A program made the translations under genes and the position numbers. The notes beneath the pieces were generated by a model, which was not told where the DNA came from, made no database searches, and saw nothing but the letters and a program-made list of their open reading frames with translations. Positions 18,274-28,173 of a stretch of 64,000 nt of DNA are shown here, piece after piece. How positions within the stretch are numbered: the first letter of the stretch is position 1; every line of letters begins with the position of its first letter. Location of the stretch: NCBI RefSeq assembly GCF_003122325.1, contig NZ_QFBC01000019.1:1-64000 (forward strand), given 5' to 3'. Source of the stretch: Rhizobium album (lineage in GTDB: Bacteria; Pseudomonadota; Alphaproteobacteria; Rhizobiales; Rhizobiaceae).

Positions 18274-18591
18274 TTATTTATGCACGGCGTTTCGATCCGA
18301 ACCTTGTTTCATGATCGCACCTAGGGTCTGTAGCATTTTTTCGACGCCCTGGTGATTGCAGACATAGTAGATATTCTGCGCGTCTCGCCGCGACTCAACA
18401 AGTCGGCCGTCCCGAAGCTTCTTGAGGTGCTGCGAAAGGGCCGATTGGCTCAGTCCGACATCTCGGGCGAGGGCTCCGACATCCCATTCACCTTCCGATA
18501 GCCGACACAAAATCTTCAGACGAGCAGCGTTAGAGAGCAGAGACAGGAAGTCAGCGCCCCAAGTCGGACATAAGGATAAATTCGGATTCAT
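18274..18591 (-). CDS. ArsR-family regulator, NolR-like
   Basis: A 105-residue winged-helix repressor. The core DVGALARDVGLSQSALSQHLKKLRDGRLVESRRDAQNIYY, described here in pieces, matches NolR of Sinorhizobium: VGALA, GLSQSALSQHL and SRRDAQ are shared by memory. The metal-binding CxC of ArsR/SmtB proteins is absent: the helix that would carry it reads EWDVGALA. So it is probably not a metal sensor. A cysteine pair exists at the N-terminus (LCPT) and in KILCRL. It stands alone upstream of chemosensory cluster A; whether it controls that cluster is unknown. Confidence 0.88.
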   Translation of the reverse strand: MNPNLSLCPTWGADFLSLLSNAARLKILCRLSEGEWDVGALARDVGLSQSALSQHLKKLRDGRLVESRRDAQNIYYVCNHQGVEKMLQTLGAIMKQGSDRNAVHK

Positions 18592-19556
18592 TTTCCCCTC
18601 CCGCGGAAACTTGCCGATTCGCTTTTAGACCCCAAGGGTGCGAATATTATGTCGCCTGATTGCGACCGATGCGTATCAAAGACGGCTGGGCTTTGACTTC
18701 GTGCGTGATTGCACGACAAACGCGAGAGAAGTCAACAGCCCGACGTTATGACCGGCGCGTCGAACTCCTCGGGATGCCGGACATGACCCAGTCGGTCACC
18801 CATAAGTTCGTGAATATCTTCACTCGAGCAGTGCTCGTACCAAAGGAGTGAAAGTATAGTCGATATCGTCGGCAGTGGTCCCGGCTGAACCGGCTAACGG
18901 GCCATGCGTTTCGCTTGCTGCTTTCCCGTGCCGTTCGCTGCGTAGCCCATTCGCCAATCTGCATAGTTCTCCCGGGCCTACACCGCCGAGAAACTCACGC
19001 AGCCATCAATCAACTGTACGAGAAAGGTTGAATGACCGCCCAAAGGATTATGAAGGCAGATGTTCGCGGGAAGTGGGCATTAGCTTAACGGAGCTAATCA
19101 GCTGGTTTCAGCAAATTCAACGAACCAGGCTATGATGATCGAAGCACGCGCAGCGATACAATATCTTGCGCTCCTAATATGGGTTGCCTGAGGCTACTGT
19201 AACTCATTGCCCACAAGTCATTGCAGGAGGCTGCCGACCATGGGTGGCGTCTTCCGGTATCGTTTCTCCGATCACTACTAGACTGAGCTTTGGGGACGCT
19301 TCGCCTAGGCCCTTGACGAGGCCAGTTGTCGCGACCATTGTATGGTCATGCTGATTTCCTGCCTAAATACAATTTTTGCAGAAGTGTTTCCCATCGCGGG
19401 AAGCTAGCCCCCGGCCCGGTTGCGTCGTCCCCGGCCGAGGGGCGCAGGTGTTCGGTCTGATCAGCGGCCGAACACAATTGAGCGACATCATCCCCCGCAC
19501 AACATCGTTATAGCCCCAGCGCCGGAAGTCCGGCTGCCAGCGGCAGGAGAACTGAC
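18592..19556. other. 965-base gene-poor stretch
   Basis: No open frame here has a ribosome site plus protein-like composition on either strand. Near 19449-19474 TGTTCGG pairs with CCGAACA around a 12-base loop, and near 19387-19402 TTCCC pairs with GGGAA. The last 100 bases must hold the promoter of the rnk-like gene. A small RNA or a decayed gene cannot be excluded. Confidence 0.4.
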
Positions 19557-19955
19557 ATGGCCTCCAAGACTGCACGCAAGCCCTCGATCGCTATCGCACG
19601 TTCGGAGCACGAACGCTTGACGAAGCTCGCCGAATCCCTTGCGAACCGAAATCCCGAAGTATCTGACGAACTCATGGCAGAACTGGAACGCGCGCGTGTC
19701 ATTGATGACGCCAATCTTCCAGATGGTGTCGTCCGGATGGGATCTTCTCTTCGATATACCAGCGACCTCGGCGAAGACCGGTCGGTCACTCTCGTATATC
19801 CGGGCGAAGCGGATATCGCAGCGGGCAGGATTTCAATCATGACGCCGATCGGCGCCGCGCTTATCGGTCTGTCTGCGGGCCAATCCATCGACTGGACGGC
19901 TCGCGACGGTCGCATTCATCGCCTGACAGTGCAGGAGGTCACGGAGTTCAGTTGA
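19557..19955 (+). CDS. rnk: Rnk / GreA-GreB C-terminal domain protein
   Basis: A 132-residue protein. The N-terminal helical part (HERLTKLAESLANRNPEV) precedes a FKBP-like domain with SLRYTSDLGEDRSVTLVYP and ISIMTPIGAALIGLSAGQ, the pattern of regulator of nucleoside diphosphate kinase and of the C-terminal domain of transcript cleavage factors. It lacks the long coiled coil of GreA, so it should bind RNA polymerase without cleavage stimulation. The start is well supported by GGCAGGAG. It is a single-gene unit convergent with a hybrid kinase gene. Confidence 0.88.
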   Translation: MASKTARKPSIAIARSEHERLTKLAESLANRNPEVSDELMAELERARVIDDANLPDGVVRMGSSLRYTSDLGEDRSVTLVYPGEADIAAGRISIMTPIGAALIGLSAGQSIDWTARDGRIHRLTVQEVTEFS

Positions 19956-20125
19956 ACGATGGCTGTGCACAGATCGAATACGATCCCTTAGGCTCACTTT
20001 TCAGGTAGCCGATCAAGGAGCTCTGACACCCTTGCCAAAAGTGGCTTCCTTTCGCTTGATAGCTAGTGAACCACAGGAGTGCGAAGCTTTGCTGATAGAT
20101 CGTCCAGCATCTCCACCCGCGACTG

Positions 20126-22210
20126 TCAGACTTTGAACGACGGATTCAACCGTATAACATTGCTGTGGTCGCGGACATGAGAGCGCGCTGAGGCCAGAGC
20201 TGCCGCCAACTCATCATTCTTGAAAGGTTTCGCGACGACGGGCCACATGATTTCCAACCCCGCCTCAAGCCGGTCACTGTATCCGGTCATCAGCACGACC
20301 GGCGTCTGCGGGTGCCTGCGACACAGTTCTTCCGCAAGTTCGATGCCGGACATGTCCGGCATCATGATGTCACTTAATACGGCTTCGATGTCGGCATGTT
20401 GCTCGAGGATTGAAAGGGCCTGCTGGCCGCCATCCGCAGTATATATTGAAGGCACCAGTTCCTCCAGCGATATACGAGCGGACTGAAGCGATGCCGGCGT
20501 ATCATCGACAATGAGGATTTTCTGCGGAAATTTGCGGTCTGGATGCGTGATCTCGCGCGGAGCCCGCGGCTGACTCGATTTCGGGAGCATAAGCGTAAAC
20601 GCGCTGCCATGGCCGAACAGGCTCGTAACCTTGACCACACCGCCGGCGGCTTTTGCGAAACTATGGACTTGCGTCAGGCCAAGACCTGCTCGCCCGCTCT
20701 CCTTTGTCGAAAAGAACGGCTCGAAAACCCTGTTCAGGTTGGCGGGTTCCACACCTTTTCCCGTATCCGCGATCGTCAGCGCCACAAACGCGCCGGCAAT
20801 TGTGGGATCCTCCGCTGCGCCCTCCGGGACGTTCCTGGCCGTAATAGTGACCCGGCCACCATTTTTCATCGCTTCTCGCGCATTGGTAAGCAGGTTGATG
20901 AGAGCGATCTCCAAACCCGCCGAATCCACATGAACGGGCCAGATATCATCGGGGATGACGAGGTCCATAACCACGGCATCGTTCAGCGCCTGCCGCAACA
21001 GTGAGCTCATTTCGGGAAGCCTGGAGTCCAGTTCGACGTGCGCTGCTCCCTGATTGGATCGCCGGGAGAAGGACAGGAGGCGTCGCGTAATCGACTTTCC
21101 CCGAGTGATGCCGTTCGACATGTGATCAAGCAGTTGCGTCACCCGTTGTTCATCGCTCCTGCGGCGCTTGATGCCCTCGACGCCTGACTGGAACACCATC
21201 AGGAGATTGTTGAAATCATGTGCCGCCTGGCCCGTGAGCTTCCCGAGGGCATCCATCCGCTGCCAGTTCGCCATGCTCTCCCGCTCGCGATTACGCGCAT
21301 TTACCTCTCGCAGAAATAGCAAAGCGGCTGCGCCCGACAGCAACAGCGTCACCGAGCAACCGACGACCGCAAACACCCAGGCTTTGCGCGCCAACCTATC
21401 ATATTCTGCGATCGGCAGTCCCACCCTCACCCGCCAAGGCATCTCCTGGAAGGTGGCCTCTCCTACCCGGATATCGCCTCCTCCAGTCAAAGTAGCAAGA
21501 CCGGGATCGGTGCCTGACAACCGGGCGAATTCTTCTCCCGTCTTGCCGGCCAGCTCCGGTGCGCCGGTGGACGCCACCAGCCGGCCCTGCCCGTCGACAA
21601 TCCAGGCTGACCAGGTATCAGGCAGGCCGCCGGCATGCAGCAGGTCCTTTACCATTGTTGGGCGAATGACCGCCGAGACAACCGCTCGAAGATTATTGTT
21701 GCGCTCGATGGGAACACGGATGGCGAACCCAGCCTGTCCCTTCGATCCGGTCACGATGTTGCCGATGACAGCGCTCCGAGACTGAAGAAGCCTCTCATGG
21801 CTCTCGATGTCTACGACACGCTTGCTTGCGGAGGCATCGAGCGGCGGAAAGGCTAGGACGACATTGCCTTCCTCATCTGAGACACGGATCTGCTGCCATC
21901 GCGGAACACGCTCCCGCAGCCGCCGGGCGGTCTCGGCGAAGCTCGAGCGAGAAATCGGAAGATCGAACCGCGGTGAATCCGCGATCACCGACAGGAGCTG
22001 GATCTGTGTATGCAGTTCCCGCTGAACTGTCGCCGCAATAGTTTGCGCCCTCACACGCACGTCTTCGTCGAGCGAATTTCGCTGCTCCGTTACGAAAAAC
22101 CATGCCATTCCTGCGGCCAGAATGATGACTGGTATAAGAGAGGCGCTCAGAAGGAGAAGCGCTGGCCGGGCCTTGTTCAAGCGAAGTAAGTCCTGTTCGT
22201 CACGTTCCAA
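20126..22210 (-). CDS. membrane hybrid histidine kinase (Cache-HisKA-REC)
   Basis: A 694-residue sensor. Membrane helices at about 17-40 and 279-300 flank a periplasmic double-Cache-like domain. The kinase part has phospho-accepting H331 in AHDFNNLL, an N box in LINLLTNAREAM and a G box in GRAGLGLTQVHS, and ends in a receiver (about 566-680) with LSDIMMPDMSG and VAKPF. The AHDFNN type is common in alphaproteobacterial hybrid kinases. It lies 75 bases downstream of the receiver-HWE kinase gene on the same strand and is likely the last gene of cluster B. Its ligand is unknown. Confidence 0.94.
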   Translation of the reverse strand: MERDEQDLLRLNKARPALLLLSASLIPVIILAAGMAWFFVTEQRNSLDEDVRVRAQTIAATVQRELHTQIQLLSVIADSPRFDLPISRSSFAETARRLRERVPRWQQIRVSDEEGNVVLAFPPLDASASKRVVDIESHERLLQSRSAVIGNIVTGSKGQAGFAIRVPIERNNNLRAVVSAVIRPTMVKDLLHAGGLPDTWSAWIVDGQGRLVASTGAPELAGKTGEEFARLSGTDPGLATLTGGGDIRVGEATFQEMPWRVRVGLPIAEYDRLARKAWVFAVVGCSVTLLLSGAAALLFLREVNARNRERESMANWQRMDALGKLTGQAAHDFNNLLMVFQSGVEGIKRRRSDEQRVTQLLDHMSNGITRGKSITRRLLSFSRRSNQGAAHVELDSRLPEMSSLLRQALNDAVVMDLVIPDDIWPVHVDSAGLEIALINLLTNAREAMKNGGRVTITARNVPEGAAEDPTIAGAFVALTIADTGKGVEPANLNRVFEPFFSTKESGRAGLGLTQVHSFAKAAGGVVKVTSLFGHGSAFTLMLPKSSQPRAPREITHPDRKFPQKILIVDDTPASLQSARISLEELVPSIYTADGGQQALSILEQHADIEAVLSDIMMPDMSGIELAEELCRRHPQTPVVLMTGYSDRLEAGLEIMWPVVAKPFKNDELAAALASARSHVRDHSNVIRLNPSFKV

Positions 22211-22284
22211 GACATAAGGTCCTGCGTAATTCTTGCAAGCGGGTTAACATCATGGGGGCTTGCTTCAGCGACGGCGGGTAGGCG

Positions 22285-23343
22285 TCACGTTACCAGGCTC
22301 GTCAACGGAACGTCGAGCGACAATGACAACCCATCGTTCGTCCACTCCCTTTCTATGCTGCCTTTCAGACCTTGCAGCGCGGCTTTTTCCAGGGTGGTGC
22401 CGAAACCTTCACGCGCCGATACATCGAGGGCCGCCGTAACGCCTCGCTCCTCCCACGTCAGACGGAGGATCTCATCGGCTACCGAGACATCTATTGTTAG
22501 TCGGCCGGTCGCAGCGGAAAGGGCGCCATATTTGGCGGCATTGGTCGTCAGCTCATGGAGCAGCAATGCAAGCGAGGTCAGCGCATTGCCGTTGAGCGGC
22601 GCATCCGCACCTTCGATCACAACATGCGGCCCATCTTCGTGTTCATGCGGCGCCACGATGGCTTTCAAAAGAGCGGTTACCGTCGTGGCTGTCCAGGCAG
22701 CCTCGTTCTCATTACCGGGATCAGGAAGCGTCAGCTCATGGGCGCGCGCCAGCGCCTGCACCCGTGACCTGAGATCGCTTTCAATTTCCTTGACGCTGGT
22801 GGCAGTCCTGGCGCTCAAGGAAATCAGGCCCGCGGTGAGGCTGAACAGGTTCTTGATGCGGTGGTTGATCTCGCGCAGGAGGATGTCCTTGTGGCCGGCC
22901 GCTTGCCTCAGCGCGTCCGCCTGCAAGGCAAGTTCGTCGCGCTGTGCTGCCATCTGCTGGCGCTGGCGATAGAGTTCGAAAAACACATCCACCTTGCTGC
23001 GCAGGATATCCGGCTCGATCGGCTTCTGGATGAAGTCGACCGCCCCCGCCTCGTAGCCGCGAAAACGACGTTGACCATCGGACGTGCCCGCCGTGACAAA
23101 GATAATCGGAATGCGGCGCGTGCGCTCGTTGCCCCGCATCAGTTCGGCAAGCTCAAAGCCGTTGAGACCAGGCATCTGCACGTCGATCAGCGCCAGGGCA
23201 ACGTCGGTCTGAAGCAGGAGCTCGAGCGCCTGGTCGCCGGAGCGGGCTTTCAGGAGAAGGAGGTCGTCGCGCCGAAGCAGCGCTTCAAGCGAAAGGAGAT
23301 TTTCCTCCAAATCGTCGACCAGCAAAAACGGAACAGGTCCCAT
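22285..23343 (-). CDS. receiver-HWE/HisKA_2 histidine kinase
   Basis: A 352-residue soluble protein with an N-terminal receiver and a C-terminal HWE-type kinase. In the receiver, phospho-acceptor D54 is in LIDVQMPG and the lysine is in IQKPIE. The kinase has H161 in INHRIKN and HELTTNAAKYGAL as N box. This order lets an upstream kinase switch it on. I take ATG 23343 as start because it lies nine bases past the cheB stop and directly before the receiver. Together with CheR, CheB and the CHASE3 kinase it forms cluster B, a set seen in many rhizobia and pseudomonads. Confidence 0.92.
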   Translation of the reverse strand: MGPVPFLLVDDLEENLLSLEALLRRDDLLLLKARSGDQALELLLQTDVALALIDVQMPGLNGFELAELMRGNERTRRIPIIFVTAGTSDGQRRFRGYEAGAVDFIQKPIEPDILRSKVDVFFELYRQRQQMAAQRDELALQADALRQAAGHKDILLREINHRIKNLFSLTAGLISLSARTATSVKEIESDLRSRVQALARAHELTLPDPGNENEAAWTATTVTALLKAIVAPHEHEDGPHVVIEGADAPLNGNALTSLALLLHELTTNAAKYGALSAATGRLTIDVSVADEILRLTWEERGVTAALDVSAREGFGTTLEKAALQGLKGSIEREWTNDGLSLSLDVPLTSLVT

Positions 23344-23351
23344 GACTTGTC

Positions 23352-23915
23352 TCAAACCTCTTTCAAATATTGGGTAATTGCTCCCAGCGACATGACATTC
23401 GCGCTGGGGCACATTAGAATTGCGGCTTCCGGCATGGCCGATGCGAAAGCGGTCGCAGGCTCCTGGACGACGGCTGTTCCTCCGGCCTCAACGACAGCCT
23501 TCAGACCCCTTGCGCCATCCTGATTGGCGCCGGTGAGCACGATTGCAATCAGCGCCGGGCCATAGGCGTCGGCCGCAGTTTCGAACAGCACGTCGATCGA
23601 GGGCCGGGAAAAAAGAACCGGCTCGTCGCTCGACAGCGATACCGTCCGATCCACCTCAACCAATAGATGATAAGCTGGTGGCGCGAAATAGATCGTGCCG
23701 CCGGTGATCGGCTGCTTGTCTTCCGCCTCCTCGACCGGAAGCTTGCACTTGGCCCGAAACAGTTCGGCCAGTGCGCTGCGCCGGTCCGGCGGAACATGGA
23801 CCACGACCAGGACCGGCATCCGGAAGCCGGCCGGCAGAGCGGGAAGAATGGCCGAGAGCGCTTCGAGGGCGCCCGCCGAAGCTCCGATCACCACAGCCTC
23901 TGGTTCGATCGTCAT
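23352..23915 (-). CDS. cheB: CheB methylesterase domain, no receiver (cluster B)
   Basis: A 187-residue free-standing methylesterase domain. S13 is in GASAGALEA, a histidine in VVVHVPPDR and an aspartate in LTGANQDGARG give the catalytic triad. The receiver normally fused in front is missing, so its activity cannot be gated by CheA through phosphorylation. The true start is ATG 23915, overlapping the cheR stop as ATGA; the frame is open for 63 more codons upstream inside cheR but reads as non-protein. As no CheA is encoded in this cluster, it may act on a non-receptor target or on the CHASE3 kinase's signalling partner. Confidence 0.92.
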   Translation of the reverse strand: MTIEPEAVVIGASAGALEALSAILPALPAGFRMPVLVVVHVPPDRRSALAELFRAKCKLPVEEAEDKQPITGGTIYFAPPAYHLLVEVDRTVSLSSDEPVLFSRPSIDVLFETAADAYGPALIAIVLTGANQDGARGLKAVVEAGGTAVVQEPATAFASAMPEAAILMCPSANVMSLGAITQYLKEV

Positions 23916-24754
23916 CAGTCGCCCCGCCGCTGATAGAGTTTCTCTTCCCTTACGAAGTCCTCGAACGCACCGGCATGGCGTGAGAACCGTAGGCTTTCCT
24001 TGGCGCCAAGCCCCAGAAACCCTTTTCGGGCCAGCGAGTCCTTGAACAGCCCCAGTGCCCGATCCTGCAGATCTCTGTCGAAATAGATCAGCACGTTGCG
24101 ACATGAGATCAGATGCATCTCGGCGAAGACCGCGTCGGTCACCAGACTGTGGTCGGCAAAAACCACGTTGCGCCGCAACGTTTTGTCGAAGGTGACCTTG
24201 CCATAAGCCGCCTGGTAATAATCGGATAACGAAGACTTGCCGCCTGATCTGCGGTGGTTCTCCGTGAAAAGCTGCAGCCGATCCAGAGCGAATATTCCTG
24301 CCTCTGCCGTCTTGAGCGCCTCTGGATTGATATCGGTGGCATAGAACAGCGTCCGTTCTTCCAGACCCTCTTCACGGAACAGGATGACCAGGGAATAGAG
24401 CTCCTCGCCGCCGCTGCAGCCGGCGATCCACACCTTGATCGACGGATAGGTCCGCAGATGCGGCACGACCTTTTCCCGTATCGCCTTGAAGTAGGAAGGG
24501 TCGCGAAACATTTCGCTGACCTGTACCGTCAGGAACCGCAACATCTGGGGCAACATGTCGGGGTCGCGCAAGAGGCTTTCCTGCATGGCGGAAAAGGTGG
24601 TGAACCCCAGTTGCTCGCGCGCCTGCTTGAGCCGCCTTTTGATGGACGCCATCGCATAGCTGCGGAAGTCATAGTGATATTTGAGAAACAGCGCCTCCAG
24701 CAGGAGCCTGATCTCGATGTCCTCTATCTTTTCCGACGCAAGCATCTCCGTCAT
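23915..24754 (-). CDS. cheR: CheR-type methyltransferase (cluster B)
   Basis: A 279-residue SAM-dependent methyltransferase. An N-terminal helical domain with HYDFRSYAMASIKRRL leads into the SAM fold with VWIAGCSGGEELYSL, YATDINPEAL and ISCRNVLIYFD. It diverges from the CheR proteins of clusters A and C (for example GAKES in place of GHSES near the end). The start overlaps the hybrid kinase stop by four bases and the stop overlaps cheB, so all three are translationally coupled. Its methyl acceptor is unknown, as no receptor is encoded within the cluster. Confidence 0.93.
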   Translation of the reverse strand: MTEMLASEKIEDIEIRLLLEALFLKYHYDFRSYAMASIKRRLKQAREQLGFTTFSAMQESLLRDPDMLPQMLRFLTVQVSEMFRDPSYFKAIREKVVPHLRTYPSIKVWIAGCSGGEELYSLVILFREEGLEERTLFYATDINPEALKTAEAGIFALDRLQLFTENHRRSGGKSSLSDYYQAAYGKVTFDKTLRRNVVFADHSLVTDAVFAEMHLISCRNVLIYFDRDLQDRALGLFKDSLARKGFLGLGAKESLRFSRHAGAFEDFVREEKLYQRRGD

Positions 24755-27700
24755 TTGGGCATCCAGACGCGAACGAGCGACAGGAGTTTTTCAACGTCTA
24801 GCGGCTTTGCCATGTAATCATTGGCGCCGGCCTCGACACAGCGCTGCTGGTCGTCCGGCATGGCCTTGGCTGTCAAGGTTATGATCGGCAGCTTTCTCCA
24901 TTTCGAATTGCTGCGGATCTCACGTGTCGCGGTAAGCCCGTCCATGACCGGCATCATGACATCCATGAGCACGAGATCGACCGGCGCGTCTGGCGCCGAT
25001 TTTTCCAGGACATCAAGTGCCTCTCGGCCGTTTCGGGCGATCTCAATGATCGCACCCCTCGGCTCGAGGATGTTGGTGAGCGCATAGACATTGCGCACGT
25101 CGTCCTCAACTACGAGGATCCGTCGACCTTCGAGAAGGGCGTCGCGGCTGCGAGCTTTGCGGATCATCTTTTGCTGCTCGGCCGGCAGTTCCGAAACCAC
25201 CTGGTGCAGGAAGAGACTTACTTCATCCAGCAACCGTTCGGGTGACTTCGCCCCCTTGATGATGATCGACTTCGAATAACGCCGCAGCCGTTGCTCGTCA
25301 TCGGCCGTAAGGTCGCGGCCGGTATAGACGATGACGGGCGGGAAAGCGTAGGCACTTTCCTGGCTGAGCGTTTCCAGGAGAGAGTAGCCGGATGCATCCG
25401 GCAGGGAGAGATCCAGAACCATGCAGTCGAAGGTTTCCCGCTTCAGGAGTTCCAGGCACTCTGCCGCCGTGCTTGCCGTTACGGTCTCTACGTCGTGCGA
25501 GGCCAGCAGTTTGCCGACGGCCTCGCGCTGCACTGGGTCGTCCTCGACAATCAGCACCCGGCGCACGCCTTGCGAAAGCCTGGCTTCAAACTTCTGCAGC
25601 ACGTCGACGAGTTGTTCCCGGTTTACAGGCTTAAGGAGATACCCCACGGCACCGAGCGAATAGGCGGTTTCGGTATGGTCGCTTGCCGAGACGACGTGAA
25701 TGGGAATGTGGCGCGTCTGCACGTCGTGCTTGAGACGGTCGAGAACCGCAAGACCGGATTGATCCGGCAATCCGACATCAAGCACGATCGCGCTCGGCCG
25801 GAATTCCTTCGCGAGGTTCAGCGCCTCCTCGGCAGTTCCGGCAACGATCGACTGGAAGCCCATCTCGCGCGACAGATCGCGTACAATGGACGCAAAGGCT
25901 TCGTCGTCTTCGATCACGAGAAGAACGCGCTTTTCCTCCGTCAGCGCATGGCGATCGTCATCGACCTTGCGAACCGGCATTGCTTGACGAGCAGGTTCCG
26001 CCTGCGATGTGATCGGCGCAACCGCAGTGCTGGGTCTCACATCGCGCGGCGTGACCTTCGCCGGATCGTAGATTTGCGGAACGGTCACCGTGAACGTGCT
26101 TCCCTCGCCCGGCTGGCTTTCAAGGTCGATGGCACCGCCGAGCAGGCGTACGAGCTGGCGAGAGATGGAAAGGCCGAGCCCCGTACCGCCAAACCTGCGG
26201 CTGATGGTGCCGTCGGCCTGGTGGAAGGCATCGAAGACACTCTGCTGCTGATCGGCGGCAATACCAATTCCCGTGTCGGCTACCGAAAACGCGATGTGTT
26301 TGTCAGGCATGCTCCGAACCGACATGGAAACTTGGCCCGCTTCGGTAAATTTGATGGCGTTGGACAGGAGGTTCTTGAGCACCTGTTCAAGCCGCTGCGG
26401 ATCCGTATCGATTGTTTGCGGGCAATCCGGATCGACCTCGATGACGAAACTCAGCTTCTTGTCGGCCGCCAGCGGCTGGAACATTTGGCGGAGATTGGTC
26501 GTCAGCCGCTCGATCGAAACAGTCTCGGGCCGGATTTCAACGTGGCCAGCCTCGATCTTCGACAGATCGAGAATGTCGTTGATCAGGTTCAGAAGGTCAT
26601 TGCCGGATGACTGGATCGTCTTCGCATATTTGACCTGTTCCTCGGTCAGGTTGTCCTCCGGATTATCGGCCAGCAGCTTGGCGAGGATGAGGGAGGAGTT
26701 CAGGGGGGTACGAAGCTCGTGAGACATGTTGGCGAGGAAGTCGGATTTGTATTGGCTCGCCTGCTCGAGTTCACGCGCCTTGAGCTGGACGGCGGCGTTG
26801 GCCTGTTCGAGAGTGTCGCGTTGTCCCTCCAGTTGCTGCGCCTGTTCTTCAAGTTGCGAGTTGGTCTGTTCGAGCTCGACCTGCTGCTGTTCGAGGCGCG
26901 CCTGCGATTCCTTGAGCGCCCGGCCCTGTTCCTCCAGTTCCTCGTTGGAGACCCTGAGTTCCTCGCTTTGCGTTTGCAGTTCTTCAGACTGCCTCTGTGT
27001 TTCTTCCAACAGGTTTTGCAGTTCGCTGCGATAGGTGGCCGACCGTACGGCAACGGCGACTGCTTCCGACGCGCGGTCCAGAAGGGCGATCGTGCTTTCA
27101 TCGACCGGCCGCAGGAAGCCGAGTTCGATCACGGCGTTGACGGCGCCGTCGACGCTGCCTGGCAAGATGACGAGGTGTCGTGGCTTATCCGAGCCGAGCG
27201 CCGACCCGAAGGACAGATAGCCGTCCGGCACGTCATCGACCACCATGGCTCTGCCCTCCGCGGCCGCCTGTCCGAGCAAACCCTCTCTCGACCGGAACCC
27301 GGCCGGGATGACTTTTTCATCGGGGACACCATAAACCGCGGCACGCTGGAAGTTGTTATGGTCACCGGAATAGGCGGCGCCGGCGACGGCGCCAACATAG
27401 CGCGCCAGAAAGTCGAGAATGCTGTTGCCGAGCCGTTCGATCGGCTGGTCGCCCAGCATGGCATTGGCGAGACCGACCTGACCGGACTGGAGCCACTCCT
27501 CACGGCGGCGAGCAATCGTCGCACGCCTGACCAGGAACCCGATCGTGCCGGTCAACAGCAGACCGAGAGCCCCTGACAGCAGTGTGCTCCAAAGCGCCTG
27601 TCGTTGGGCGCTTTTCATATCCGTTAGCCGCTGCACACGGACTTGTGCTTCCCCCTCCGCCATCGCCGCGATCTGGGCTCGGATCGCGTCCATCTCCAGC

Positions 27701-28173
27701 TTGCCGCTATCCGAGTTGACGAGGGCCAGTGCTCCTTCAAGACCTTGGGATCGACGGACCTCGATCGTCTGAGCGAGTTCGGCAAGTTTCGCGTCAACAT
27801 GCCGCTTCAGCGTCGTCAGCCTCTGGCCTTGGCCCGGATTAGCGCCTGTCAACTCGCCGATCTTCTCCAGTTGCGGAGGGATCGCTCGAAGGGCTGCATT
27901 GTAGGGCGCGAGATAGCCATCATTGTTCGTCAGAAGGAAGCCGCGTTGACCGGTCTCGGCGTCCTGGACGTGCGAAAGCAGTTCGTCCAGCGCGACGATC
28001 GCAACGTGTGTCTGCACAACCCTCTCGTTGCCGTCTTCCAATGACAGCAGATTGAAGTATGCCACCACGCCGCTGATGAGGAAGAAGACGACTGCGCCGA
28101 CAAGGCCGACCGCGACAGCAGGGTCGAGCCCCAAGGTCTTTTTTGAGAGATTGGAGCGACCTGGCTGCTTCAT
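24751..28173 (-). CDS. CHASE3-GAF hybrid histidine kinase with three receivers
   Basis: An 1140-residue membrane sensor kinase. Helix 1 (about 20-42) and helix 2 (about 195-216) flank a CHASE3 domain. A GAF domain (about 235-380) and a long coiled coil (about 385-475, rich in Glu and Gln repeats) follow. The kinase has H485 in MSHELRTPLN, N box in LKNLLSNAIKF and GTGLGLSISRQL. Three receivers finish the protein, with LDVGLPDQSG, LDLSLPDAS and LMDVMMPVMDG. The coiled coil can transmit a methylation or stalk signal. It is the first gene of cluster B and is followed by cheR and cheB; multi-step phosphorelay to the receiver-HWE kinase is likely. Confidence 0.95.
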   Translation of the reverse strand: MKQPGRSNLSKKTLGLDPAVAVGLVGAVVFFLISGVVAYFNLLSLEDGNERVVQTHVAIVALDELLSHVQDAETGQRGFLLTNNDGYLAPYNAALRAIPPQLEKIGELTGANPGQGQRLTTLKRHVDAKLAELAQTIEVRRSQGLEGALALVNSDSGKLEMDAIRAQIAAMAEGEAQVRVQRLTDMKSAQRQALWSTLLSGALGLLLTGTIGFLVRRATIARRREEWLQSGQVGLANAMLGDQPIERLGNSILDFLARYVGAVAGAAYSGDHNNFQRAAVYGVPDEKVIPAGFRSREGLLGQAAAEGRAMVVDDVPDGYLSFGSALGSDKPRHLVILPGSVDGAVNAVIELGFLRPVDESTIALLDRASEAVAVAVRSATYRSELQNLLEETQRQSEELQTQSEELRVSNEELEEQGRALKESQARLEQQQVELEQTNSQLEEQAQQLEGQRDTLEQANAAVQLKARELEQASQYKSDFLANMSHELRTPLNSSLILAKLLADNPEDNLTEEQVKYAKTIQSSGNDLLNLINDILDLSKIEAGHVEIRPETVSIERLTTNLRQMFQPLAADKKLSFVIEVDPDCPQTIDTDPQRLEQVLKNLLSNAIKFTEAGQVSMSVRSMPDKHIAFSVADTGIGIAADQQQSVFDAFHQADGTISRRFGGTGLGLSISRQLVRLLGGAIDLESQPGEGSTFTVTVPQIYDPAKVTPRDVRPSTAVAPITSQAEPARQAMPVRKVDDDRHALTEEKRVLLVIEDDEAFASIVRDLSREMGFQSIVAGTAEEALNLAKEFRPSAIVLDVGLPDQSGLAVLDRLKHDVQTRHIPIHVVSASDHTETAYSLGAVGYLLKPVNREQLVDVLQKFEARLSQGVRRVLIVEDDPVQREAVGKLLASHDVETVTASTAAECLELLKRETFDCMVLDLSLPDASGYSLLETLSQESAYAFPPVIVYTGRDLTADDEQRLRRYSKSIIIKGAKSPERLLDEVSLFLHQVVSELPAEQQKMIRKARSRDALLEGRRILVVEDDVRNVYALTNILEPRGAIIEIARNGREALDVLEKSAPDAPVDLVLMDVMMPVMDGLTATREIRSNSKWRKLPIITLTAKAMPDDQQRCVEAGANDYMAKPLDVEKLLSLVRVWMPK

